From: Trichaptum fuscoviolaceum
Taxonomy: Eukaryota; Basidiomycota; Agaricomycetes; Hymenochaetales; Trichaptaceae
Reading direction: 5' to 3'
NCBI GenBank assembly: GCA_910574455.1
Contig: CAJSYZ010000005.1
Coordinates: forward strand, 2,914,001 to 2,978,000
DNA: 64,000 bases
Part shown: positions 38,845 through 51,062 of the stretch, piece by piece
Position numbering within the stretch: position 1 is the stretch's first letter
Layout of the letters: each line of letters opens with the position of its first letter
Made by a program: the position numbers and the translations under genes
Notes under the pieces: generated by a model
The model's input: only the letters and a program-made list of their open reading frames with translations
The model's database searches: none
What the model was told of the DNA's origin: nothing

Positions 38845-41401
38845 CGCAGTACTTGAAGATGTGGAGGAGTTAAGTCAAGGAAATGTGGTGGACGAGGGTA
38901 AGTCATGTCGGGGGACGCGGCACGTGTACCAATACGCGCTATTTGGCGGCGACTTTGCAATTAAATATGTGCAACGCAACGCATCTGACACTACCACCAC
39001 GAGCGTCTTCAAGTTCTCTTACCTTCCACAGCTGTGCAGGTCCATTCTCTCCGCCGGACCCTCAAACTGAAACGAGAAGGTTATCAAGAGGTTATAAACA
39101 ATCGACTCCGCAATCGTTCCTATTCTATCTCAATTTTCAGCCAGTATCGTGCCGAGTATCGCGCCGCCGTGTCTTTCGGATTTTTTCAAGCTATGGAGGA
39201 ATGTCGAGAGTGCTGGTTTAGAAGATAGGTTCCTCCGTCCTCTATTTTGAATAGCGACAAACTTAGGCGGTGGCCATAGGGAAACTTGGAACTTGCCGTC
39301 ATGGCATGCGTAATATGAAATCTGCATGCGCGATATATGCATTGAGGGCTACCGGCGTCCCATTATTGTCTGTGGCAGCGTCTCGGTCATATCTTACGAA
39401 AGCTCTTCTTGTTGAAAGTTTTCCAGGTTCGTCGTACCGTGTCTGAAGCCTCGTTGTTATCAAGCTGATGAACTCCCGCATTCATTTTAGACACCGTGAT
39501 GCAAAATGCCATCATTAATTGACCTTGACTTAATCTTCGCACAAGAGCATTGGATTGAATCGTCAAATTAACATAGCCTTCCTACTAGCGGGTGAAGGAG
39601 TGCTTACGTTCATCGCATGCCAAGCAGACGATCGAAGCAAAGCGAAAGTAATCGAAGAGAAGCTACTTTCTTAACGCGGTGTTTATGCATATGAAACTCC
39701 TCCGTTAGCCCTTCGTGAAGATACTTGACAGCTCCGTCATGTACAGAAAGTGCACGCTTTCCAAGGACTCGACTGGCTTTCCGACCTCTGTGTCTACGTG
39801 CTACCCAGATTTCAATCGTTAAATTTTCATCTTCCATTTGGCTGTAATCATAGGTGGCGCGAACAACTGTGACGCAACATGAGCAACGAACTGTACTGGC
39901 AATCCTTTATCATTAAGTGGAAACTACTGGGAATTGGGCAGAAAATCTACATCTCCCGCCTCTACCACCGGGACCGACGGCTCGCTAGAATGCCGTCCAC
40001 AACCGCCAGGCCTGTGCAACTTTCCCTGAAAGAGTTCTTGCGTCATCTTGCCCGCAGTCCATGGTTGATGAATTTTGCGCTTTAGGTATTGAATGCAACA
40101 ACACGCTGTCGGAAAGCCATCCGGTGCGATTCCGAAATACTCCGTCGGGTCTCTGTGTGCTTCGCAGGGACTCGCCCGGATCTGCATGCGGGGTCAACGA
40201 ATTGAATTCCCCACCCGCGAAGCATATTCAAGCATGCAATATCTTCCGGTGCTGTGAGGCAATCTCCGCTGGGGTTCGCGGTGGAACGAATAACGATCTT
40301 GCGTCCCTTGGAAGCTGGAAATCCAGCTGACCGACAGCGATTGCTGAAGACATTGCGGCGAATGAATAACAAGGGTGGTGCGAGGAGTGCGAGGAGTGGA
40401 CGGCGCGCGTGACTCTGGATGAGCACGCGAGATCAAACCTCGATCAGGATCGCAGATGTCTGAGGCCAGAAAGCATCGAACATGGGAGGCGAGTGAGCGA
40501 AAGAAATACACGATGAGAAAATACCGGAATTTCGTACTTGTCGCACCGGAGAGGCGCGTGAGTGCATGAGCGTCTAAGATAGCGACGTCGGGCGGTGAGA
40601 ATGCTTCCGTGCTTATGTCTTTGGAACAAACATTCATGTCGAGGATATCTTAGACCTCTTTGATGAGCGGCGGTACTGCTCCACTCAAGATGCAGATGAC
40701 CATCTCCGGTGTTACAGGACCAAATATAAAAGGAAACTCGGCTTTATTTTTGGCTGGAGACACTGCCACGCTTTGATGGCTAAACCTGCCGACCCGCTCC
40801 TTTTCAAATTCTCATTCCTCAGATCTAATCGGCATTGTTCAAGAGGGATCGTCGTAGAGCACCCTGCAGAGCTGGCACTCATCCATGTAGGATGTCTGCG
40901 ATGGCATAAAATTGGGGGGTGATGAATTTGGCGGTAAGTTGCATTTCTTTCACAAGAATATGGATACAAGGTTTATGTTTGATTCAGGGAAACGCAGGGT
41001 TATGAAAGGGAAGAGCTTCGCGAAGCGCGGAAGTGTATGGCAGAAAATGCACTTCGCATGTGCGTAGCCCCACTTGGTGCCGAAATCACACTTCAGTTGA
41101 GATATGGTTCACACCGTGCCCCGGCAATTGGGTCCCCCATCATACTCGCGATCAGGGGTACTAAGTCTATGTTAAGTTTACCACCTTCATTGCAGCTTCC
41201 TGTGATAACCATTCGTCGCGCTTTCTTGGCGAACATTTGAAAATATGAACAAACGGGCTGTTTGGCACATCACTATAAGATGCCTGACCATGTGTTCCGA
41301 AGAACCCTGCTTCCCCGCCTCCCTCCCTTCTCCCCGCGTATTCCCTCACCTGGTCGTCCGCGTCCTGGTCCCCCTTGTCGGAAGCTTTCACCTACACGGC
41401 C
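38845..41401. other. Gene-poor stretch between divergent genes
   Basis: Holds the promoter of the minus-strand coiled-coil gene and the plus-strand transporter, and one possible C2-like scrap (39610-39837). Other frames, for example 40082-40637 on the minus strand, have no support. Confidence 0.45.
39610..39837 (-). pseudogene. Possible C2-domain-like fragment
   Basis: A 75-codon minus-strand frame has ENLTIEIWVARRHRGRKA followed by VLGKRALSVHDG. The spacing L-T-I-x-I-W ... R-x-x-x-x-x-x-V-L-G-x-x-x-L-S-V resembles strands 5-6 of C2 domains. No Asp loops, flanking strands or joined exons were found. Weak pattern, reported only as a candidate. Confidence 0.15.
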
Positions 41402-43596
41402 ATGGCCTCCCATGATAACGACCTATCAAATGTCAATGAGGCCGACAAGTCTTCAATCGAGAAGTCTGAGCTCATGTACAACGAGAAGACGCGTCCTTCT
41501 CATGGACGTTCGCACTCTCAGATAGACAAGACGGTCCTGAACAGCAATGTCTCCGCTAGGTATGTTGGAGGTCCGCCTGCGCACTTTGCAGATACTCATG
41601 GTCTGTTAAATAGGATTAAGAATCCTCTCCTTGGTATTCCCAAGGAACAGCTTATGGCTGATGTAGAGGCATTTGCTGAGGAGAAGGGCGTTACCGACAT
41701 CGTTGACCTGCTGAAGCGTGGTGCTTTGGTTGCCCAAGACCCGTCGGCTTTTGAAACCCTTGCGGACCTCAGCTCAGAAGAGCGTACGGCCCTGGAAGAG
41801 GAAGTTACACACAAGTGGCGCCATCCGCTAGCCCTCTATGTGACGATTATTACTTGCTCGATTGGAGCGGCTGTCCAGTAAGCGTCCATGATAGTGCTCT
41901 AATCTTGGAAGACGAAGTTGAAATGACATCTTCTATTCTCTTATCAGGGGCTGGGATCAAACAGGTTCTAACGGCGCCAATCTGAGCTTCCCTGATGAAT
42001 TCGGAATCGGTGGAAAGAGTGACCATGATACGTTCTTGGTCGGTGCCGTGAACTCCGCGCCATACATTGGTTCGGCTTTAATGTGAGCAAAGACATGTTT
42101 GACTATGAATTTTTTTTCATAAATGTCAAATTTCTTCTTCTTACAGTGGCTGCTGGCTTTCCGACCCGCTCAACTACATCATCGGTCGTCGCGGAACTAT
42201 CTTCGTCGCTGCTGTCTTCTGCTTGCTTTCTGTCATTGGATCCGCCTTCACCCAGAATTGGTGGCAACTCTTCATCTCGCGTATACTTCTTGGTATCGGA
42301 ATGGGTGCAAAGGCCTCCACTGTCCCTATCTATGCTGCTGAAAACTCACCGGCGATTATCCGTGGAACTCTTGTCATGACTTGGCAAATGTGGACGGCAT
42401 TTGGTATATTCCTGTAAGTTTTTTACATTGTCTTTTGTTACGATGAATATGCTACTGAATACTCCTGTAGGGGTTTCTGCGCCAATTTGGCTGTAGAGAA
42501 TGCCGGGAGGATAGCCTGGCGCCTCCAACTAGGCTCTGCATTCATCCCAGCTGTCCCACTTGTCCTGGGTATCTACTTCTGTCCTGAATCGCCTCGTTGG
42601 TACATGAAGAAGAATCGGTATCGGGATGCGTACCAGTCACTGCTTAGGCTCCGTAACAACCCTATTCAGGCAGCACGCGACCTCTATTACATTCATGCAC
42701 AGCTCTCGATCGAGTTCGAGCTCATTGGTGATTCTAACTACTTCCAGCGCTTCATCGAGCTATTCACTATCCCGCGTGTTCGTCGGGCGACCCTCGCTTC
42801 ATTCGTCGTTATGATCGCTCAGCAGATGTGCGGTATCAATATCATCTCATTCTATTCTTCGACAGTTTTTCAGCAAGCGGGTGCGTCCAACAAGGGTGCT
42901 CTGCTTGCGTCTTGGGGTTTCGGTCTCGTGAACTTCGTGTTCGCTTGGCCCGCATTGCGCACGATCGACACTTATGGACGCCGATCGCTATTGCTCTTCA
43001 CGTTCCCGCAAATGGCTTGGACCCTGCTTGCTGCTGGACTGTGCTTCCTGATTCCAATCTCATCAAAGGCACATCTCGGCCTTGTCGCGCTCTTCATCTT
43101 CCTCTTTGCCGCATTCTACTCGCCCGGAGAAGGCCCTGTGCCGTTCACATATTCAGCCGAAGTGTTCCCACTGTCCCATCGCGAGGTTGGAATGTCGTGG
43201 GCCGTCGCGACCTGTCTGTTCTGGGCCGCGGTGCTGTCGATCACGTTCCCAAGGATGCTGTCTGCGTTGACGCCGACTGGTGCATTTGGATTCTACGCAG
43301 GCCTCAACGTGTGCGCGTTGGTCATGATCTTCCTGTGGGTTCCGGAGACGAAGCAACGGACGCTCGAGGAGCTCGATTATGTGTTCGCGGTCCCGACGCG
43401 CAAGCATGCGTCCTACCAGCTCACGAAGGCGCTGCCGTACTTCGTAAAACGCTACATACTCAGGAACAAGTCGGCTTATCTCGAGCCGCTCTATCACTTC
43501 GAGGGATCTACGGCGGCCGACCAAGAGCGCGCGTTGGAACAGAAGCGGAGGGCGCAGGCCGAGTACAACGGCTCAGACGAGAAGCAGGTTGTGTAA
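41402..43596 (+). CDS. MFS sugar/polyol (myo-inositol-like) transporter, 667 aa
   Basis: Exons 41402-41877, 41948-42082, 42147-42413 and 42471-43596 sum to 668 codons. The product has about twelve membrane segments and sugar-porter motifs: [19 protein letters not shown] (between helices 2 and 3), [32 protein letters not shown] at the end of the first half, [17 protein letters not shown] in helix 7, and [16 protein letters not shown] after helix 12. It is longer than the usual 500-550 residues, with an N-terminal cytoplasmic extension of about 150 residues containing an [14 protein letters not shown] lead-in to helix 1. This is typical of fungal inositol/polyol-type SP transporters at the plasma membrane. 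The exact substrate cannot be read from sequence. ATG at 41402 preferred; the open frame extends upstream without another methionine nearby. Confidence 0.93.
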
Positions 43597-44065
43597 AGTC
43601 GTTCAAATGCCTATACCTATCTCCGCGCATCTTGTTTCTTGAGTCAGCCATGACCCAACATCTCATAGCCTATTCCATACATGACCTTTCCTCTTGTTCA
43701 TTTATTCTTGTAATTTCCGTACTATTGACGAAAGATAATGAAGTTGTAATTCTTGCCATGGGTTTATCACATGAATTGCCTCAAAAATTTGTTCAGTAAA
43801 GTTGCGGTACATCAGGGAAACTTCCTTTTGCTTACGGCGACTGGCGCGTCCTGGCGCGCCCTGAAGCTTTCTTAAATGGGTCGAAGCGCTGCCACGCCTG
43901 CCTGAAGGGTTGTCTGGCTGCCTGATGGCCTTAAAACACGGCGTTTCAGGATAAAATCAGTGCAAAAGGAGGGGAATTGTACATCAGGCGGCAAGCCAGG
44001 ATTAAGTGAGGTTTAAGCACCGGCATGCCAGTGGGCAGTTCAAGTGCAATGGTAAGTGCAACATA
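43597..44065. other. Transporter 3' region, nothing recognised
   Basis: Contains small CTGGCGCG and GCCTGA direct repeats. No gene. Confidence 0.5.
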
Positions 44066-44872
44066 CAGTCTTGGACGGGTCTTTGAAACACCACATTTAA
44101 AGCCTTCCGATTTCTTAGTTTTGGATATATTTTCTTAAATGTTTCGTGCTATATGTATAGCATATGTACTAAAGATCTCAATTCCAAAGTTTGGCGTGCA
44201 TAGAGACAGTCTTACAGGTGGAAATAAATAACAAAGATTTTGGTCATTTTACGGGCCTTGTAGTCCTTGAAACACACTTTTTCCCACGAGTCTTGTGGAC
44301 ATCTCTTTCTCAAGTTCAAATACCCAGAGTACATTATATGCATTTTGACCTCATATTTCGTATGAGACATGTATTATCGACATACACATGAAGTTTTATA
44401 TAGTTTGAAGGCAAAACTAAAGTTGTAGAGCTCAAATGGTGGGTTGGCTAGATGCAATTACCCAATTAGGAAGGTAGAGGATTTTCGGACATTAAGAGCC
44501 AACATAATCATTTTGTGCTTGCACTGAGAGATTCTAAGACCAAATTGCCATAATTCTTGCATATTTAGAGTCCGGTATCTACAGAGGATTTTTATACACT
44601 ATATTTACAAGATATATGGTAAGAGTAAAGGAGCAATGAATTGTTTGCATATTTTACGCTCCTTTTGGAAATTTGTAAACTTACAAGAATTGACACTGTT
44701 TCATCCATATCTCAAGAGCAACTGGAGCAATTAGCTCCAGTTTTTCACTGCATGCTGTACTCATATCATAGTAATATAATAAAGCTTCAATGATATAAAA
44801 CTGAGCTGTGGTACCGAAGAAATGCAAAGTGTCTCATACACCGTGGGTGTTTCAAAGACCCGTCCAAGACTG
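44066..44872. mobile_element. MITE B copy 2, 807 bases
   Basis: Same length and orientation as 4652-5458 and almost identical along its whole length. The terminal inverted repeats are perfect over about 27 bases (CAGTCTTGGACGGGTC onward) and TA flanks both ends (44064-44065, 44873-44874). The 66-codon frame is again kept (44191-44391) with a few substitutions. High similarity between two copies 39 kb apart means recent activity. The transposase must be supplied from elsewhere. Confidence 0.9.
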
Positions 44873-45303
44873 TAAGTGCATCAGTTTCGAAACGGAAGTT
44901 CTCCAAATTGGATGTCATCACTCAACTTTGATGCTGTGTATCATTGCACTTACCAACTTGAATACATATTATATCTGATAAACACATGCCAGCAATATGA
45001 TATTTCTAATCTTTCATAGTAAAGTAAAATGTTTGTTCTGGTGGAAGCGAGAAAACAATTTGCACTTGAAGGAGCACCGCTACTACTACTACTAGAGTAG
45101 TACTAGCCTGAGTCATGCCTGTGTCGATTTAAGTTGTTGTGGAAATTTTGAAAAGTCAAGCCCTGAATCATAGAGAGAGACTGGAAGATGGTAGACTACT
45201 TGTAAGTGAATAAACAGTGCTGAGGCAGGAAGTTATACATACCCTAGCATTTTTTGAACGAACCTCACACCTCTCATAACAACCGACGCTGCCACTAGTA
45301 GCG
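44873..45303. other. Intergenic, start of the palindromic-word zone
   Basis: No gene. CTACTACTACTACTAGAGTAGTAC near 45078-45104 is the first of many self-complementary triplet runs seen up to 55.7 kb. Confidence 0.5.
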
Positions 45304-45588
45304 TCAGAATTCTCCGAGTCTATCGTATACTGTAGGAAACAAAGGGTCAGCTTTCATTCTGTACTGAGATAGTAAACGGCTTGAATCACCTTTGTCAATC
45401 GCGTCCTCTTCGTCCAACTTGCGCCTTCCTCCGACTCGGACTCCGCAATTAGACATAAATGCTGCTATGAAGCGCAGGATAAAGGTTATAATGTTGAGTA
45501 GCATGACAGTTAATGATCGCGCGAGCATAGGATATTTAGCAAAGAGATATTTTGTCCTCCTTTTATAACTTGAAGCTGTTTGAACCAT
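45304..45588 (-). CDS. Small hypothetical protein with one membrane-like segment, possibly a 3' exon
   Basis: A 94-codon ATG frame carries a hydrophobic run (SLTVMLLNIITFILRFIAAF) flanked by basic residues, then an acidic tail. It may be a separate small membrane protein or the last exon of the minus-strand gene suggested by the repeated exon-like units at 45717-46083. I do not recognise a family. Confidence 0.3.
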   Translation of the reverse strand: MVQTASSYKRRTKYLFAKYPMLARSLTVMLLNIITFILRFIAAFMSNCGVRVGGRRKLDEEDAIDKGDSSRLLSQYRMKADPLFPTVYDRLGEF

Positions 45589-45716
45589 TCTTCTGGATTA
45601 TTCGAAAGAGCGCTCACCGCCCACCGCCTGCGAGTCCGAGTCACACTGCGCAGCGCTCTGATTCTGATGGAAGAGAATAAATCCGCTTTAGTACGAAATC
45701 AAGTAAAGTTCATCTT

Positions 45717-46083
45717 GAAGTCGTCTTCTTGATTTCATTACTCTGAAGAAGCATTGGGAGACTTTGTTATATCTGATTTCCGAAGTTGATCCGGAAAAAA
45801 GAACTCACAAAATTTTAAGAGATCGAGTCACAGTCATCTTGAAGCTGTCTTCATTTCTCTGAAGAAGCATTGTGAAGACTTTGTGATATTTGATTTCCGA
45901 GGAGACGGAAAAAAGGAACTCACGAAATTTTAAGAGATCGAGTCACAGTCATTTTGAAGCTGACTTCATTTCTCTGAAGAAACATTTAAAAACTTCGTGA
46001 TACCTGATTTCCAAGGACTCGGAATCGGTAACGGAAAGAAGGAACTCACGAAATTTCAAGAGATCGAGACACATTCAAACTGT
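45717..46083 (-). repeat. Three tandem exon-intron-like units of about 115-125 bases
   Basis: Read on the minus strand, each unit has a conserved core (ACTCGATCTCTTAAAATTTC), then GTGAGTTC, a pyrimidine-rich stretch, and ATGAAG..CAG before the next core. That is exactly the order exon, GT donor, intron, AG acceptor. The central exon is 36 bases and phase 2 at both ends, so copies can be added or lost without shifting the frame. Translated, the repeats read FKMTVTRSLKIS. A fourth, degenerate copy is visible at about 45700-45725. Interpretation as real exons is inference; the repeat itself is direct. Confidence 0.65.
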
Positions 46084-47725
46084 TTCAAGCCCACTCAGGC
46101 TAGCACTCCTCCTCGTCCACCACACTTTCTATCTTCGCCTCTTGGGTCCGAGTCTGCGGCTGTCCGCCTTAAAGCACGCCTTCTTTTGAGTGACCAGGGA
46201 ACCGCGGAGGGGGGTGGTGCGACAACTTTCCAATCGCCTACTAAACACTGAGTCTTTCAACGTTCGAGCTCAGGTAATTTCGTTCCTCGTCTGGGCCTGT
46301 AATTCCGAGCGATAGCGAGGTTGTGTAGTTCGCCCACGTCGCCGTAGGTTTCTTGGGCTTCCTCGAGGAAAACGGTGGAGGAAGTACAAGTTCAACAATA
46401 CAGCCTGAGGTGGGTGTAAAAAGCGGTGACTCAACTTGAAGTGACACTGGCAGTCACAGGATACCTTCCTATGATTTTGGCTGTGCGCTCACTGGCACTG
46501 GCACCAAGGCTGCCACTGCCAGTGCAGTGGCAGCAGGCTGAGCTAAAATCTATGCTCTTGTTCACTTTTTCCTGCCTCATTTTCTCGATATTATCTCAAA
46601 AACTTATATGATATCCATACTTCTATCACTATGCAGTTCTTGAGACCTCAAATGTGATGGTAAAGTGCTTTAACACCCTTCTGTCCTTCATGAGGGGTAA
46701 CGTGTGACAAATTAAGTAGTCACTGGCAGGCTGTAGCTTCAACAAGTTCGAAAACGAAGCTGCTCAGGCTGACGTTTGTCAGTGCCAGGACCAGCAGAGA
46801 TGATGTCGCGTGCACTGAAATAGTATGTAGTACGAAGCCTATCATCATGATGGTACATATGAGTTGTGGTTCCTTGGATTGCATTCATATTTACTCACCT
46901 TTTCTATCCACTCTATTTCATGTTTCTCCGAGTCTTCAGGAGGTCCTTCAAGTTCTTTCTTCGCCGTTCCCCATCCTTCAAGTTGTACAGACCTCGTACA
47001 TATCTATCCCTATTTCCTTTATGCCGTAAACCATCTTCATGCTGCCTCTTCGTGCATCGTCTACAATATATATATCTCACAGTATTTGCAGAAATGTATC
47101 TTATGATAAACCCACTACTATAGCAGTATTACTCGAACATGGTGGTAGTTCGGTACCGGAGCCTGAGGAGGGTCAGAGTCCACTGCCACTGGCAGTGGCA
47201 GCCTGAGCTTCAACTTGAACGATGGCAATGCATCATGATCCGACTTGGAGGCTGAGTCGTATGACTCCGCAACTTGAACTTTCCGTGTCCCCTTCAAGTT
47301 TAACTTCCAACGTTGTTACGCATACAATGATTCAAGACCATGATTATACAGCCTGAAGTTCAAGTGGCTTCATCTTGAAGTAATAAGCAATAATTCCCCA
47401 TAAACTTCAAATCAGGGCCCATCTGCCGAGGGAAGACGATCCTCCAACTGTCCGAGTCCAAGTCGCGAATCATGTCACTAGAATAAGTACAAGTTCAAGT
47501 TATCACTGGCTACTAGCTAGCAGTATACTTCAAGTTCACGGATGGAAACCACATTTGCAATATCATTCCCATTTCCTCAAGTCATACATGTACTACCACA
47601 TAAAGCGCACGCCAAAGGCCATCAAACACAGAGCAGGAAACAAACGTACGAATACGCAACACCATCGCATGAGAATAAGAAAAGAGCTCCACTAATTACT
47701 ACTATAGGAGTTGAGAGGAGCATCG
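46084..47725. other. Intergenic zone of palindromic words; no supported gene
   Basis: A 68-codon minus-strand frame at 46241-46447 (ATWANYTTSLSLGI) could be an upstream exon of the unit array but is not proven. The remainder is punctuated by CACTGCCAGTGCAGTGGCAG (46512-46531), CCACTGGCAGTGGCAGCC (47184-47205) and TTCAAGTTCAAG-type words. Confidence 0.45.
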
Positions 47726-50445
47726 TTATACTTCATTGTCCGGAAGTGCATTCATGCCTAGCTTGAATTCATTTTCAGCTAGAGAAAAAGAGGTCTCAAG
47801 CTCTTCCACCGTTTGCCATAGAGCGGCACCATAAGTATAACCGTCGAGTTCACTCTGATTATCCCTACCCCTCGCTTCGATGAGTCCGCAAGCTAAAATG
47901 GTACCAACTGCACGTCTGTGCTGATCAATGATTATGGCACCCGAATCCCCCGGTTCTGCGAACAAAGCATTGTTCCTATGCCCGATATTCCCTAAACCAA
48001 CCGAACCCGGTGGGATCTGTAAAGCAATATGCGTAGTGTGCTCAACGTGCCCAGGGGAAACCTGCATAGATCTGAGAACGGCAGCAACGTTGTTGACCAC
48101 GCCTAATGTATGGCCAGTTTTCCAGCCCCATTTGTACACAGCTTTCTTAAACTCCACAGCGACTTGATTGTCGATGAAAGTCCATCCATAATCATAATCT
48201 GCGTCCAATTGGTGCTCCTGGACCCGGGGGAATATATTTTCTTTCGGAACATATCCCGCAATTCGGATTGGACTAAAGAAGTCCCTCCCTTTCCAGCCAA
48301 GCCTAGACAAGATTGCTTCTCGTGGTACAGACTGAGCTGCCGACGATGGAGGAAGCCTATTAATGTCGATGACGTTATAGAAATTGTTCCAACTGAGACC
48401 TTCACCATCAGTAGAGAAAAATTCAAATTCGTTGGGGAGGCATTGGTCGTCCACCTCGATCAAGCACCAATCCGTAAGGTAGGGTGTCTTGGAGATAGTC
48501 AAGTTACCCATTCTTCGAGGGGGAGCATTGGCCACTTTCCCAATATGATTATTAATCCACAAATGTGGCGATGACGTCTTATCAAGCCAAGATTGCTCAA
48601 TGAATTGACACTTGTTTACGATATCCGCGAAAGCTTGTTGTTCAGCAGACGGCGGAAGATCAGGTGCCAGTGGCTGAGTAAACGCTGCCGCTTCTAACTC
48701 ATCGTGAAGCGCGCCAATCATTGGCACATGGGCGGCTAGAGCCTCGCGAGAGAAGAGATAAATTGGGCAATTGTCGTTTGGGTCGCGCGGCTTATTTGTT
48801 GTATCTGCGTATGGATCGTAGTCTCCGAATTTCGAAGGAACGTTGCCATGGCGAGTACCGAGGATGAACACCTTGAACGTCGTGTTATCGAGCTTTTGTA
48901 GGATAAAGAGCGACCCCGTTGAGAAGCCACCCTCCAGATTGCCAAGGCAAGTTCCTGTGACCATGGAGAAAGACGGTGTCATACGACTGATTGGCTTGTT
49001 GGCAGCTGCCACTGGCCTGCTTGGGAAATCCATCATGTGATCCCACAGGCAGAAATAATTATCGGCTCCCGCAGGTGCGGTGAACAGTATCTCTGTTGGG
49101 TAGGCGTAGGGTTCTGCCCCGTGAGCGCTAGCGACAAGGGGCCTGGTGCTGTTACCGTCATTATGCTCAGTGACATCCCCCGCACCTCCATTGTTCGTCG
49201 GAGCAGTGCGACGATCGGAACATCTGGGAAGGTTGGTGAGTTCCGGATGAAAACTGAAGCCAGTGTGAACGGGAGCGGTATTGCCAACGCCAGTCTCAGC
49301 ATGACCGCTAGCCAGAGTATTTGAGTCGCCGGTGCCAGTGCGCACAACAGGTGGAACACTGACAGAAGCTTTGCCCTGTCCTGAGGCGCTAATGATTTTT
49401 CGCTCCCTGAGCTCGACCTCAACGTCGAAGATGCGCATTTCAAAGAGGAACTCTTTAACGCGTTCCGCGATGCGGCACGCATCTTCAGTGCGAAGTGACG
49501 GGTCGTTGACTCCGATCAAAACAAAAACAGGGCACACCCGACTATCTTCGTAGGCAACACGGTTGGCTTCCAGACTGTTCCACCGCAAATTCTCGGAATC
49601 GAGATACTTCATGATCTTCTTGAGCAGTTGCGGCCATACATTGGCAATCCGGTGATTTCCAACAATGCCCACATATTTACGTTTTTTGGTCGCCGTCCAA
49701 TTGGGACCGGTTCGCCCGAGCAGGCTCGGTTTGCCAGGGAAGCCAAGGTAGTAACCTTTCTGCTCCTCTTCTGACACATGTGTTCGTCGTGGGAGATAAG
49801 CGTGAGGATTTTGCGCGAGAATCGTATTCACAACCGCTGAAGACAGGACGGACTTGGTTTGCTGTGACTTCAAGTCTGGTTGAAGGGATGCGAGAGGAAT
49901 TGATAGTAGGAGGCTTCCCCCCTCCGAGTCTAAGGAACTCGTGACGGTGAATGACCCACGGGCAGGGCCACCGGCAATGATAAATCGTTCCCCCGAACCT
50001 TGTCCTTGCACAGGTTCGTCATCAGTAATCGCAGTTTCTGGGGCCTGTGAAACTGGTAACGGGTTAAGTACCAATCAGTTTCGCCAGTGTCAGTGAAGGG
50101 AAGGAAGGACTCACTTTCAGTCGGCATTGATGAAGAATGTCCTCCTGCAGCTTCTTCAACGTTAACCCCTAGGGCCTGCAAAACTAGAGATGGGTGATGC
50201 AGTAATCAGTATTGCCAGTGTCAGTGAAGGAAGGCATAGGACGCACATTGCGCACTGAAAGGTGGCGTTGTATCTCCCAGTACATCTTCGTCTTGTACTA
50301 TTGGGGTAGTCAGCAATCAGTATTGCCTGTGACAGAGATGGAGAACGCAGAACTCACATCCGCGTCGGTCATTGTTTGCTCTACTAGTAGTATTCCTTGG
50401 ATGTGGCCCTGGCAAGCCTGGAGGTTGGGGGGCGGTGGATGTCAT
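47726..50445 (-). CDS. Intracellular-type trypsin-fold serine protease, 844 aa
   Basis: Exons 50445-50358, 50297-50247, 50183-50115 and 50052-47726 total exactly 845 codons. The C-terminal half carries a PA-clan protease core. The histidine is in FILGTRHGNVPS (about residue 471), the aspartate in LTDWCLIEVDDQ (about 597) and the serine in EPGDSGAIIID (about 773). The GDSG motif and order H-D-S are those of S1/S64-like proteases, and all three residues are present, so activity is plausible. There is no signal peptide, which suggests a cytosolic or nuclear enzyme. The N-terminal 450 residues are unassigned. They include a Thr/Asn-rich linker and IAERVKEFLFEMRIFDVEVE. For exons 3 and 4 the acceptors that keep the frame are the upstream AGs, leaving TTTTGCAGG and TTTCACAGG as exon starts. 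The three introns resemble one another (see findings). Confidence 0.8.
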
Positions 50446-51062
50446 AGTGGTAGTACTGGTAGTAGTTGCTGGTTACTAGTAAGTAGTAGAAGTGAAAACA
50501 AGAGACTACTACTAAATAAATAGTAGTACTAGTAGTACGTCACTGCCAGCAGAGCCTGAGGGTTCAAGTTCCGAGGCCAGTGAGTGCCAGTCTTTTATAC
50601 AACTTCAACTCATCATTCACACGCCGGTGCGGCGCCACCGTGACTCCGAGTCCGACTCCGAGTCGGACAGGCTCGGAGTCACTGCCAGTGCCAGTGGTGC
50701 CACCGTGACTGCCAGTGGCACTGGCACTCAGGTGGCACCATGCACTCACTGGCACCTGAGGCTGAGGCTGCCACTGAAGGAGCCTTAACCTGAGGTGGCT
50801 GAGAAGTAACTTGAATTCAAATTCAATGATAATGTGGAGTACAAATCATGAGGCTACTACTACTACTAGTAACTTCAACTTCAAGTTGAAGTTGAAGCAA
50901 ACTTTGAACGCAACACGCCATTCAAGAAAATGACAAACATCATACTAGTAGTAGTTGACCAGGAAGATAAAGATCAAGCAGCTCGTTGCATCCAAACCCT
51001 TCAAGTTGTCCTGTCACGGTACTCGTACACGGATACCTCCAAATCCGCCATTGCCAGTGGCT
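50446..51062. repeat. Promoter region made of self-complementary words
   Basis: Runs of ACTACTACTAGTAGTA type (50450-50550, 50845-50870), GACTCCGAGTC/GACTCGGAGTC inverted pairs (50641-50685), CACTGGCAGTG-type words (50685-50760) and CAACTTCAAGTTGAAGTTG (50875-50896) fill the space between the two minus-strand genes. No coding sequence. The DNA can fold back in many small hairpins. Confidence 0.65.

Noticed and set aside
42828..43799. 323-codon plus-strand frame overlapping the transporter
   Set aside because: Out-of-frame shadow of exon 4 of the MFS gene, with arginine-rich low-complexity composition typical of a GC-rich alternative frame.
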